Shown in pieces: positions 52,115 to 59,929 of a stretch of DNA of 64,000 bases. Position numbers and translations under genes: made by a program. Source of the stretch: Ruminococcus sp. AM36-2AA (lineage in GTDB: Bacteria; Bacillota; Clostridia; Lachnospirales; Lachnospiraceae). Under the pieces are notes generated by a model. It was given only the letters and a program-made list of their open reading frames with translations, was not told the origin of the DNA and made no database searches. Location of the stretch: positions 207,423 to 271,422 of the forward strand of contig NZ_QTYB01000004.1 in assembly GCF_003461955.1 (NCBI RefSeq). Reading direction: 5' to 3'. How positions within the stretch are numbered: the stretch's first letter is position 1; each line of letters opens with the position of its first letter.

Positions 52115-54316
52115 CTACTCGAACGGTATTTCCATTTGTTCTTGTTTAGGAACTGGCACAAAGTCAGAAGAGTTTGTAGTTTTTTCCGGTTCAGTTTGTA
52201 GTAACATCTTCTGAAACCCTCTCTGACTTCCATACTTAGGAAATTTGCGTGGAGTTTTCATTCTTTGCCATCCTGGTACCTTTGCAATAATACTGTTTAT
52301 TTCCGATGTCTGATAACTTTTTGGCGAAATGCTTTCTTCCAATGCTTCAAACCATATTTCCCTAGCACATACCTGTGTTTTACCTTCCAGGTATTCCTGA
52401 ATAATCCCCCGCTTGCCATCATCCGCCATATTCGCCTCTTGAAGTTCCTTTGCCTCTTGCATATATGCTTCTGGAAGTATCAGCTGTGGCTTCTCATTTT
52501 TCCAAATATGTACAGCCTCGGCCCAAGCCTGCTTGATTGTATCCATAATTTCTGGCACAAAAAGACTTTTTGATGGTTTCTTAACGCCTGTTTGGACAAT
52601 TAGGAAACGCCTATTTCCCGTTTCATCCTGTAGGAAATCATCTTTATTGGTAGTTCCGGCGAATACACACTGTCTGTAAAATGTGTCTGCCCGCCGCTCA
52701 TAAGGAATCCTATATTTGTCCTGTGTGGCTGTCAGGAATCGCTTTACACTCTCCACACCGCCCGCCGTCCTTGCCAATGATTTAAGCTCTGCAAGCTCAA
52801 TTATCCATGAACCTGTAAGAGACTGCACTGCCTTATCTGAATCCAGACTGTCTAAGGAATCATTGAACCATGAATCGTCCAAAGCCATCAATTTCAGAAA
52901 TGTGCTCTTGCCAATGCCCTGCGAACCCTGTAGAATAATCGTATAATCAAATTTATTTCCAGGTTTATACACTCTTGAAACAGCACCCAACATCCAAAGG
53001 CGCATAACCTGATATGTATAATCAGAATCCTCTGCTCCAAGATATTCCGGCAGCAGGCTTCTTATATGCTCTTTTCCATCCCATGTAAGGGAATCCAGTA
53101 ATTCTCTTACTGGGTGGAATTTATTCCGCATAGAAACATTTTTCAATGCATCTGCAAAGTCCTGTCGGCTTTTAAGCCCATAATCAGCCTGTATCAGTGA
53201 AAATAAGGCTGAATCATCATGACTGCTCCATGCTCTGCAATTATTCTCATTTTCCCATGGTACGCTACCATATAGATAAGGTTGTTGTGCAAACTCATTA
53301 AGGCGGATTTTTCCGGCGAAACGACTGTCTTTATCCATAACGACTTCAAAATTATGTACAAGCTGTTTTACGCTTTTTACATTTCCATCTTCATCATAGT
53401 TACAGTCGAGGAATTTAAAGACTAATGCCGGACCTCCAGCTACTTCGTCCTTGCTTTTTTGTATTACAGATCGTTTTTTGCCTGTATCCTGCTCCTGATC
53501 TTGCTGAACATCTGTACAAACCTTCTCTGTATCGTCAACATTCCTTATTAGATTTTCAAATTCTTCAACAGTATGTCCTGCTTCAAAATAATCAGTAATG
53601 TCTGCTTTAGGCACCTCTGGCATTGGAATAATTATCTTGATACTCTTAGCAGTGCCTTTTAAGTCTCTTACAACAGTAGACGCTAATTTCTTTCCCGGAT
53701 CATCATTATCTGCCAAAACTATCACATCTGCGTCTTTACAAAGCTCGGATACATTTTTATTCCAATCATTTGCACCGCCACAAGAAAAAGCAGCGTATCC
53801 TTTTTTAACTAAAGTATTAACGTCCTTTTCCCCTTCTGGAATAAATACTGGTTCTTTTCTCTCAATGGCCCGCTTTATACTGGATATGCTTCCATATACT
53901 GCATTAAACGTTTTCTTGTTCTTTCCGTTTAAGCCATAAGCAAAACGCTCATTACTCAAGATTCCAAAAAGCATTTTCTTGCCTTCTAATCGTACTTTTG
54001 TATATGCATAATCACCGTTAATGGAAGCATAATTGTACACAGCCTCGATTTTTCTTTTTTCACGATTCTCTATGTACGCACGCCATCGTTCCTTTGCCAA
54101 TCCATCCCCATAAAATAAATCTGACATTTTTAATCCTGCTGCAATAACAACTTCCTCAGTACTACATCCAGCATGACACTTAATCAATGCTCGATCATTA
54201 CCATCTGTAAGTGTTAAACTAGCCTCTCTATCTGCATGTGCCGGACAAATGCATTGTGCCTTGCCTGTCCCGCGTTTCCTAACTTGAAAGTGTGATAAAA
54301 TCCTTTCAAAAGTCAA
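52115..54316 (-). CDS. Primase-helicase (CHC2-like zinc finger, Toprim, VirE-type ATPase)
   Basis: A 733-residue replication protein. Residues 15-60 carry a CHC2-like zinc finger (ICPAHADREASLTL...CHAGCS), residues 150-215 a Toprim-like domain (FIPEGEKDVNTL, VIVLADNDDPGKKLA), and residues 400-640 a VirE-type P-loop ATPase (LQGSQGIGKSTFLKLM, AELKSLARTAGGVESVKRFL). It should prime and unwind the element's own DNA. The start codon is TTG (54316-54314), overlapping the previous stop by four bases (TTGA), behind AAGGTGAT. Confidence 0.88.
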   Translation of the reverse strand: MTFERILSHFQVRKRGTGKAQCICPAHADREASLTLTDGNDRALIKCHAGCSTEEVVIAAGLKMSDLFYGDGLAKERWRAYIENREKRKIEAVYNYASINGDYAYTKVRLEGKKMLFGILSNERFAYGLNGKNKKTFNAVYGSISSIKRAIERKEPVFIPEGEKDVNTLVKKGYAAFSCGGANDWNKNVSELCKDADVIVLADNDDPGKKLASTVVRDLKGTAKSIKIIIPMPEVPKADITDYFEAGHTVEEFENLIRNVDDTEKVCTDVQQDQEQDTGKKRSVIQKSKDEVAGGPALVFKFLDCNYDEDGNVKSVKQLVHNFEVVMDKDSRFAGKIRLNEFAQQPYLYGSVPWENENNCRAWSSHDDSALFSLIQADYGLKSRQDFADALKNVSMRNKFHPVRELLDSLTWDGKEHIRSLLPEYLGAEDSDYTYQVMRLWMLGAVSRVYKPGNKFDYTIILQGSQGIGKSTFLKLMALDDSWFNDSLDSLDSDKAVQSLTGSWIIELAELKSLARTAGGVESVKRFLTATQDKYRIPYERRADTFYRQCVFAGTTNKDDFLQDETGNRRFLIVQTGVKKPSKSLFVPEIMDTIKQAWAEAVHIWKNEKPQLILPEAYMQEAKELQEANMADDGKRGIIQEYLEGKTQVCAREIWFEALEESISPKSYQTSEINSIIAKVPGWQRMKTPRKFPKYGSQRGFQKMLLQTEPEKTTNSSDFVPVPKQEQMEIPFE

Positions 54317-54615
54317 TTCTTATCACCTTCCAACTCTTCCAAAAATTCTCTTGCACTCTCTAACACACGCAATGTATTTTCACCACGATTCTCAAGTGTA
54401 CGAATAAACTTTCGGATTTCCATCGTGTCTCCTGCTGCCGGAAGATAATATCCTCCCGGCGGAGTGGTGCTAGATAATATGACTTTGCCAGCCTTGCGTT
54501 CTGCTTCGATCTGCTTCTGAAGCATTCGAACGCTGGAAAAATGGCATTTCACAGTAAGGTACTCCGGTGTCAGTGCATTTTCTCTTCCCGGTAGTAGATT
54601 TTCATATACACTCAT
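54313..54615 (-). CDS. Element protein of unknown function (100 aa)
   Basis: A 100-residue helical protein (SVRMLQKQIEAERKAGKVIL, GGYYLPAAGDTMEIRKFIRT, TLRVLESAREFLEEL). It lies between the excisionase-like gene and the primase, overlapping the latter by four bases. The pattern of a winged helix plus coiled coil (SSTTPPGGYYLP wing) is similar to small replication-control proteins of phages; that is only an impression. Confidence 0.6.
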   Translation of the reverse strand: MSVYENLLPGRENALTPEYLTVKCHFSSVRMLQKQIEAERKAGKVILSSTTPPGGYYLPAAGDTMEIRKFIRTLENRGENTLRVLESAREFLEELEGDKN

Positions 54616-54627
54616 ATAAACACCGCC

Positions 54628-54828
54628 TTACTCTGAAATTGCATCCAAATAGGCGTCCACTTTCGAGAAATTTATTAGATAACATTTCCCTACCTTAATT
54701 TCCGCACCTGCTTCCTCTGCTACCTTACGCATTGTATTACGCCCTAATCCATAGCGAGCACAGGCTTGTTCAATGCGTCCTGATTTTATATTAAAATCAT
54801 TTTCATTATTTATGGCTCTTTTTTGCAT
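54628..54828 (-). CDS. xis: Excisionase-like MerR-type DNA-binding protein
   Basis: A 66-residue protein with a winged helix-turn-helix (GRIEQACARYGLGRNTMRKVAEEAG, core ACARYGLGRNTMRKV) and a YLINFSKVDAYLD end, as in Xis/AlpA-type factors. First gene of the long minus-strand operon and divergent from the repressor, the usual place for an early regulator. The ATG at 54828 has AAAGGA. Confidence 0.75.
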   Translation of the reverse strand: MQKRAINNENDFNIKSGRIEQACARYGLGRNTMRKVAEEAGAEIKVGKCYLINFSKVDAYLDAISE

Positions 54829-54856
54829 AGAATCATTCCTTTCGGTTGTTTTAATA

Positions 54857-54885
54857 TTGTTTATCATGTTTCTTTATGCTATTAT
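54857..54885 (+). promoter_or_regulatory. Promoter of the XRE repressor
   Basis: TTGTTT (54857-54862), 17-base spacer, TATTAT (54880-54885). Confidence 0.6.
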
Positions 54886-54897
54886 GGTAACATAAAG

Positions 54898-54913
54898 GTG
54901 GTTTAATAACCAC
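54898..54913. promoter_or_regulatory. Operator-like palindrome in the repressor/early-operon control region
   Basis: GTGGTTTAATAACCAC is a perfect inverted repeat between the divergent repressor and excisionase genes. GGTAAC and GTTACC flank it at nearly equal distance, giving a nested second inverted repeat. Confidence 0.6.
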
Positions 54914-54962
54914 AACACAGTTACCTATTTTTACGTTACATTTTTATCTGAAAGGAATTAAC

Positions 54963-55616
54963 ATGAAGACAAAAGTAACACAACCTACTGAAAAAATGTT
55001 ACTCTGTGGAAAAAGAGTCGCAGAATGCCGAAAAGAAATGGGGTACAGCCAAGAACAACTCATTGAAGAAATAATGGCTCTTCCTGAAAATAACGGAAAA
55101 CCTCGCAATGAAAAACAGATATCTTATATAGAAAGCGGAAGTCGAACTCTTTCTATTGAATACGCCCACTTAATTGCAAAAGTTCTTCATGTTAATGAAT
55201 CTTACTTGTTAGGGGAAAGTGAATATAAAACAGATTCCGATCAAATCAAAGCTGTAGCTCAATCTACTACAAATGAAGATATAGCTTGTTATACATTTAT
55301 GGAGGCCTTAGGTTATAAATTTATAGATTTGAAAATATCCCCAAACGGAACAAAAACTTCTATGCACAAGCGTTTCAAATATTTAAAAATAAATACTGAT
55401 GATACAGACGAACAGATTTTAGAAAAAGCCCGCGATGCCGAGCCAGTTCGATACTATATTATTGAGGATCCTGAAGGAAGACGAGCTCATATTAACTTAG
55501 ATGATTTAATCCGAATGCAACAGGCTATACGTGATTACACCATTTTTCAATTAGAACAACCATTTAAACTCATTCATCGATTAGAACAAATGATAAATAA
55601 AACACCCAATACCTAA
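54963..55616 (+). CDS. XRE-family repressor (CI-like)
   Basis: A 217-residue regulator. Residues 10-80 are the HTH_3 domain (GKRVAECRKEMGYSQEQLIEE, YIESGSRTLSIEYAHLIAKVL); residues 100-217 form an effector part without the Ser-Lys dyad of LexA-type autocleavage that I could identify, so induction may depend on a helper-encoded or element-encoded antirepressor. It faces the early operon across a control region with palindromes. Confidence 0.85.
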   Translation: MKTKVTQPTEKMLLCGKRVAECRKEMGYSQEQLIEEIMALPENNGKPRNEKQISYIESGSRTLSIEYAHLIAKVLHVNESYLLGESEYKTDSDQIKAVAQSTTNEDIACYTFMEALGYKFIDLKISPNGTKTSMHKRFKYLKINTDDTDEQILEKARDAEPVRYYIIEDPEGRRAHINLDDLIRMQQAIRDYTIFQLEQPFKLIHRLEQMINKTPNT

Positions 55617-55624
55617 ATTTATTG

Positions 55625-55671
55625 AAGCCTCTTTAAGTAGACCTGGTTATTTACCTTGTCTGCTTAAGAGG
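55625..55671 (+). terminator. Hairpin after the repressor gene
   Basis: GCCTCTTTAAGTAGAC pairs with GTCTGCTTAAGAGGC; no long U-run follows, so termination strength is uncertain. Confidence 0.55.
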
Positions 55672-55783
55672 CATCATGTCATAGGCATTGAGTGCTTTAT
55701 TGTGTGTTCGATATTCTGTTTTGTGTTGAAAAGCAACACCCCAAATATCTTTCGAGTTACTTTTCGTTGCAACTTTACATTTA

Positions 55784-56425
55784 TCAGTAAGTATTATTCC
55801 ACGGCTTTTTGTGAATTATTTTAGGCAATTCTTTATACAGTGTCAATTCAATTTCTTTTACTGCATTGCTAATCGTATCTATATATTCAATCAGCTTAAC
55901 TTCTTTTATATAGCTACTGCCATAAACTTTATGTGCTATACTGCCTCTTTCAGTAATCACATCATCAATTCCACTGAATGGAAAAGCATTACAATCAAAT
56001 ATATTATTTAATCCTAAATATTTTGATATATACCTTGTTATGTTACACATTTTAGGGGTATTTAATCTGTCCATTTCACTATTTACCAAATTGATATAAT
56101 ACTCTTTCCAGTTGTCTGCCCAAGTTATACACTCAAGTTCATTTTTACTCTCTTTTATGCTTTTCGCAATAGTTTTCTTAACCTGCTTAGGCAAATCCCC
56201 CGGATGATTCAAAGACTTGGTTACTATAGAGCAACTTTCTTTTAAAACTTCTTCAAAATAAACTTCAAAAGTTGAACACAAAAACATTATTGCTGCTCTT
56301 GTAAAATGATCTAAGCTTCGTTTACCTCTTCTGTGATCTTTATGAAGAGCTTCTTCATAGGCTTCTTTGAATTTCTCAACTTGAACACTATTTTTTTGAA
56401 ACCTCATATAGGCTTTTGATGGCAT
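55784..56425 (-). CDS. HEPN-domain protein (RiboL-PSP-HEPN-like), candidate defence RNase
   Basis: A 213-residue helical protein. The HEPN catalytic pattern R-x4-H is present in ERGSIAHKVYG near residue 160, and the N-terminal DHFTRAAIMFLCSTFEVYFEE resembles the first helices of RiboL-PSP-HEPN proteins. Such proteins act as RNases in abortive-infection and toxin-antitoxin systems. It stands alone between the repressor and the right end of the element, the typical cargo position, and has GGGGGAG before the ATG. Confidence 0.7.
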   Translation of the reverse strand: MPSKAYMRFQKNSVQVEKFKEAYEEALHKDHRRGKRSLDHFTRAAIMFLCSTFEVYFEEVLKESCSIVTKSLNHPGDLPKQVKKTIAKSIKESKNELECITWADNWKEYYINLVNSEMDRLNTPKMCNITRYISKYLGLNNIFDCNAFPFSGIDDVITERGSIAHKVYGSSYIKEVKLIEYIDTISNAVKEIELTLYKELPKIIHKKPWNNTY

Positions 56426-56915
56426 GATTGTCTCCCCCTACGTATACAATTTCTTTTATCATATCGCTAATTATGTGGCAGTACAACAATTACAATTCGA
56501 CATTTTTCGACAAATCAAAGCCGCTCCTTCACCAAAAAAGGGACGGAACCTGTTACAGCTCCAGCCCTTCTCTTTAATCATCATAATATCCTTTATGGAT
56601 AATTTTTTGAAAAATCATCCTTGTATTTCAGTTTACTTCTCCCACCTTACCTGCATATATTCTTCCACACTTACCATTTTTCCTCCCTTGAATGTGTAAC
56701 GTGTAGCATAAGTATTTAATTTTCCTTATAATTACCTTTTTATATAATATTAAAATATACTTTATAGTAAAATATTAGTTACATTAGTTACACTAAGTAA
56801 AAAATACAGTATTTATAAGGGTTTGAGGTGTATCTTGGGGTGTAACTAAGTGCAACTAGCCGTAACTAAAATCATTCAAATGGTATCTCGCACTCACACA
56901 TTTTTTCAAATTCAC
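56426..56915. other. AT-rich stretch without a clear gene
   Basis: About 490 bases with no supported gene. Short TTAGTTAC-like units recur in both orientations (around 56775-56875: TTAGTTACATTAGTTACAC, then GTAACTAAGTGCAACTAG and CGTAACTAA), possibly protein-binding sites. Confidence 0.5.
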
Positions 56916-57074
56916 TTAATTTTCTGACTTTTTTGTAGCATATCTGCGGACCATACTTTCCACACCGGACTCTCTTGCTGCCAAAAGGATTTCAGCTGCT
57001 TTGATGTCACTTTTAGAGGTTTCAATACGATACAATACCAAATCTTTCTGTGTTCCCTTTTCATTAGGCTGCAT
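56916..57074 (-). pseudogene. Truncated HEPN partner of the MNT protein
   Basis: Starting inside the end of the MNT gene, a 52-residue frame begins MQPNEKGTQKDLVLYRIETS and continues SDIKAAEILLAARE, the first helix of a HEPN toxin (usual length about 120-140 residues). The rest is unrelated sequence (GVESMVRRYATKKSEN) and lacks the R-x4-H motif, so the toxin is broken. Confidence 0.6.
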
Positions 57075-57405
57075 CAAATAATTTCACCCCTTCTTTCTTT
57101 ACATTCGCATAAAACGGGTATACATCGATCCGGTTCTGGAAATGCTGCTGACTTTTTGCTATCGGTTTAATGTCAAGATCATGATCCATATTGAAATCAA
57201 AAGTTTCTCCTGACAGCTCATGACGATACTGTTTAATATCCATGTCTGACAAGTCCAGGAGAATCATTATGTCTATATCAGAATCTGCCTTATAATCTCC
57301 TCTTGCATAGGATCCATATAAAATCACTGTCTTTAAATGACTTCCATATATCTTCCGTAATATTTCGGTATACTGATCTAACAGCATCTTTATCGTTACC
57401 GGCAT
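57064..57405 (-). CDS. mntA: MNT-type minimal nucleotidyltransferase (antitoxin)
   Basis: A 113-residue protein with the nucleotidyltransferase signature ILYGSYARGDYKADSDIDIM (Gly-Ser and the Asp-x-Asp pair). MNT proteins neutralise HEPN RNases by AMPylation in the HEPN-MNT type VII system. Its own HEPN partner directly downstream is truncated, leaving the 213-aa HEPN gene or a host HEPN as possible targets. AAAGGAG precedes the ATG. Confidence 0.8.
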   Translation of the reverse strand: MPVTIKMLLDQYTEILRKIYGSHLKTVILYGSYARGDYKADSDIDIMILLDLSDMDIKQYRHELSGETFDFNMDHDLDIKPIAKSQQHFQNRIDVYPFYANVKKEGVKLFDAA

Positions 57406-57534
57406 AATGTTTTCTCCTTTCCTGCTTCAATGCTTTTTCTTTATTATAACCGAACCACCATATCTTTTCTATTGGTTTCTCACATTCTGTACCATCTAAA
57501 TCACCATGCAGCAAAACATATCTATTGCGTTTCC

Positions 57535-57585
57535 ATACCCCACAGTTTACCCCAATTTTTACCCCACAAACTGATTTTTACCCCA
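57535..57585 (+). repeat. Right arm-type repeats (TACCCCA x4)
   Basis: ATACCCCAC (57535), TTTACCCCA (57546), TTTACCCCA (57558) and TTTACCCCA (57577) are in the same orientation as the two left copies at 38084-38105. Confidence 0.5.
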
Positions 57586-57643
57586 CGAGCAAAACTTGAT
57601 ATGTGATAAACACTGACAAAAGCTTTTTTATAAATTTTTCCAG

Positions 57644-57654
57644 TAAAATCAAGG
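57644..57654 (+). repeat. Right terminal inverted motif, candidate core-type integrase site
   Basis: TAAAATCAAGG, the reverse complement of the left motif at 38046-38056. A near-direct repeat TTATAAA(A/T)TTTATTAA lies just outside each end (38017-38032 and about 57724-57739) and is the alternative attachment core. Confidence 0.45.
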
Positions 57655-57833
57655 GTTTCGGGCTTTTTGAAAAGCTACATAATGGCACTAGATAAAAGCG
57701 GATGAAACGTTCCCCGTAAAATTATAAATTTTATTAACGAAGTCTAATCATTTCCCAAAATAATCCTGTCGGCCGTTATTTTCTGTCGTATTCCGGAAAA
57801 TTCCCGAAATATTACAGCCGTCTTTTTTCATCC

Positions 57834-58565
57834 TTAATCATGTCTCTGCTCTTTGTTATCATAGGTCTCACAGAATCTGGCAGCAAAAGACGGCGGCTCC
57901 TGATGAGCATACAGATGTGAAATATCACCAAAAGAACTCATACGGAAGGATGCGATTCCTTTTCTTCGCTCTTCCGTCACAATAGTGCTCACCGATGATG
58001 GCGCCGCACAGAAATTCTGCAGCATTACCAGTGGAGAAATGCTGAGAAGATAACTGATCAGCACACAGCTTACTCCGAAATGACAGAAAAATACAAGGGT
58101 ATCCTCGTTGGCTTTTTCCGCTCTGTAGTAATGGCCCTCACGCACATAACCATGTTCTGCCAGAACTTTATCAAAATTCTGTGTGACCCAGTCATACTCT
58201 TCTTTCATTTTTCCTTCTCGCAGGATATCATTATCCCACCAGCGGTCAAAGCTGTAGAAATTCTCGATCTTTGTCCAGTCCTCAGGAAGCCAGTCCCAGG
58301 GAATGATCTTTTCTCCGTGCACATCCGGTCTTCTGATCTTCACATCAAATTCTCTGAGCCACTTGCATTCTGTGGCTGTTCTTCCGTTTTTCTTAAGTGT
58401 GCAGGATGCGGTATCCTTTGCTCTTCCAAGTGGCGAGACATAAAAATCCCTGACATCAAGAGCAGCGATCTTCTCGGAAAGGAATTCCGCCTCTTTCCAG
58501 CCCTTTTCGGTCAGGGAATCTATTGTGTAATCCGGGTCGCCATGTCGTATAAAAAGTAATTTCAT
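57834..58565 (-). CDS. Histidine phosphatase family protein (phosphoglycerate-mutase-like)
   Basis: A 243-residue enzyme with the catalytic LLFIRHGDPDYT (RHG), a second Arg in SPLGRAKDTASC, Glu in WLREFDVKI and the late His in VFFCHFGVSC. It removes phosphate from small metabolites via a phospho-histidine. The ATG at 58565 has GGAGG ten bases upstream. It is the first host gene right of the mobile element. Confidence 0.88.
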   Translation of the reverse strand: MKLLFIRHGDPDYTIDSLTEKGWKEAEFLSEKIAALDVRDFYVSPLGRAKDTASCTLKKNGRTATECKWLREFDVKIRRPDVHGEKIIPWDWLPEDWTKIENFYSFDRWWDNDILREGKMKEEYDWVTQNFDKVLAEHGYVREGHYYRAEKANEDTLVFFCHFGVSCVLISYLLSISPLVMLQNFCAAPSSVSTIVTEERRKGIASFRMSSFGDISHLYAHQEPPSFAARFCETYDNKEQRHD

Positions 58566-58657
58566 CTTTCTGATATCCTCCATTTTATAACCTGGATTTC
58601 CATTATATTCTTATTTTTTCAGTTGTCAATTCCTGATGTCCTCTGTGGCAGATCTTT

Positions 58658-59068
58658 TTAAGCCTGATCTGCAGCATTTTCTTTTACAAATTCCTGCTGT
58701 TCTCTCAGCTCATGAACTGCTCTCTTCAGTGCCTGAAAGCTCTCTTCACTGATAATATGCTCAATCCTGCAGGCATCATGAAGTGCTGTTTTTTCGTGCA
58801 CTCCCAGCATCATCAGCCAGGATGAAATCAGCTGGTGGCGTTCGTATACTTTGTCTGCGATCTTATGTCCTTCTTCTGTCAGGCGGATATCTCCGTTATC
58901 TGCTACTGTGATGAGATTTTTCTGGCGGAGATTCTTCATGGCAACGCTGACACTTGGTTTCTTAAAGCCCATTTCTGCCGCAATATCCACGGCTCTTACA
59001 AGCGAACTCCTATTTCCAAGAATCAGGATCGTCTCCAGATAATCTTCCGATGATTCATTTGATCTCAT
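58658..59068 (-). CDS. mntR: DtxR/MntR family metal-dependent regulator
   Basis: A 136-residue regulator: N-terminal winged helix (SSEDYLETILILGN, RAVDIAAEMGFKKPSVSVAMKNL), then the metal-binding dimerisation part (ERHQLISSWLMMLGVHEKTALHDACRIEHIIS) with the His and Asp/Cys ligands expected for MntR-type Mn2+ sensing. The short length (no SH3 domain) fits MntR. A palindrome lies in its own leader (59087-59104), suggesting autoregulation. Confidence 0.85.
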   Translation of the reverse strand: MRSNESSEDYLETILILGNRSSLVRAVDIAAEMGFKKPSVSVAMKNLRQKNLITVADNGDIRLTEEGHKIADKVYERHQLISSWLMMLGVHEKTALHDACRIEHIISEESFQALKRAVHELREQQEFVKENAADQA

Positions 59069-59086
59069 TCTGTTTACACCTCCCTC

Positions 59087-59104
59087 GGTTTGTTAAAACT
59101 AACC
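59087..59104. promoter_or_regulatory. Palindromic operator-like site in the mntR leader
   Basis: GGTTAGTTTTAACAAACC is an inverted repeat (16 of 18 positions), placed just downstream of the -10 box, where a bound repressor would block transcription. Confidence 0.65.
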
Positions 59105-59110
59105 AAGTTA

Positions 59111-59139
59111 ATCATAGCATACTTTGAGCAAATGAGCAA
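59111..59139 (-). promoter_or_regulatory. Promoter of mntR
   Basis: TTGCTC (59139-59134), 17-base spacer, TATGAT (59116-59111). Confidence 0.6.
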
Positions 59140-59152
59140 TGGTTTTCACAGA

Positions 59153-59184
59153 AAAAAAGCCTGACAGCTCAAAGCTGCCAGGTC
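59153..59184 (-). terminator. Terminator of the TetR-type gene
   Basis: CCTGGCAGCTTT pairs with AGCTGTCAGG followed by CTTTTTTT. Confidence 0.85.
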
Positions 59185-59185
59185 T

Positions 59186-59770
59186 TTACTGCTTTCTGCT
59201 TATTTCTTCTGCAACTGCCAGGAAACTCTGACAGGAACAGATCTTCAGCATCCTGAAAATTTCCATAAACTTTTCTTTTGAATAATCTCCTCTGAGCAGT
59301 TCACTGTATCCCTGTAATTTCGTCTCTGCCAGAATATGTACCAGATCACTATCCACTTCTTTTCCACATTTTTTCTGAAGATTTTCCCGGAGGAACTGTT
59401 CCATTCTTATACAGGTATCTTCCCGGAAATTGTCATATCGAGTTCCTTCCGCTCCATCCATAAGGATTCTTGCGATATCCCGGTTTTCCCAGATAAATTC
59501 CATAAGAATTCTGTCATATTCTTCTGGCTGCAGCTGTTTTTCCCGATTGGAAAAATCTCCAGTAAGCTCTTTGAGCTTTTCCACCGTTTCTTTCACAATC
59601 TCCTCAAAAAGAGCTGCTTTGCTTTCAAAAAAGAAATATAGTGCTCCCGTAGTCACATCTGCCTTTTTGCAGATCGCACGAAGAGAAGCCTTCAGAAATC
59701 CCCTGTCTCTGAATTCTTCCTTTCCCGCTTCCAGAAGTCTGCTCCGCACAGCATTTTCTGTTTTTTCCAT
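59186..59770 (-). CDS. TetR family transcriptional regulator
   Basis: A 194-residue regulator with an N-terminal TetR DNA-binding domain (RLLEAGKEEFRDRGFLKASLRAICKKADVTTGALYFFFESKAALFEEI, core SLRAICKKADVTTGALYFF) and a variable ligand domain. The ATG at 59770 has GGAG ten bases upstream. No efflux gene is adjacent, so the target is unknown. Confidence 0.88.
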   Translation of the reverse strand: MEKTENAVRSRLLEAGKEEFRDRGFLKASLRAICKKADVTTGALYFFFESKAALFEEIVKETVEKLKELTGDFSNREKQLQPEEYDRILMEFIWENRDIARILMDGAEGTRYDNFREDTCIRMEQFLRENLQKKCGKEVDSDLVHILAETKLQGYSELLRGDYSKEKFMEIFRMLKICSCQSFLAVAEEISRKQ

Positions 59771-59929
59771 ATTGTACGCACTCCATAATTTTTCCTGTTT
59801 TATCCGCATACAGGAAAACTCCGCTTGTTTCTGACCAGCTGTTAATTTTTTAGCAATCTGATCTCACTGGTATTTTACCGTAAATTACTCAAAAAAGAAA
59901 GTACTGATACATAAAATATTTGACCCAAA

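Larger units (their letters stand above)
38046..57654. mobile_element. Integrated phage-satellite-like element (~19.6 kb) with tape-measure gene
   Basis: The element is bounded by an integrase at the left and by a short inverted pair (CCTTGATTTTA at 38046-38056, TAAAATCAAGG at 57644-57654), with TTTACCCCA repeats just inside both ends. Its gene set is integrase, repressor, excisionase-like protein, primase-helicase, Rha, tail chaperone, tape measure, a possible TerS-like protein and many small proteins, without head, portal, large terminase, tail tube, baseplate or lysis genes. Coding is visibly more AT-rich than in the flanks. A degraded prophage is the alternative, but the long genes are intact and tightly packed. 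Confidence 0.75.

Noticed and set aside
57290..57514. 74-aa frame upstream of and overlapping the MNT gene
   Set aside because: It overlaps the well-supported MNT frame and has no good start; it may be a remnant but cannot be supported.
38040..57700. CRISPR array or full prophage in the AT-rich element
   Set aside because: No regularly spaced repeats with unique spacers are present, and the head, large terminase, portal, baseplate and lysis genes needed for a prophage are absent.
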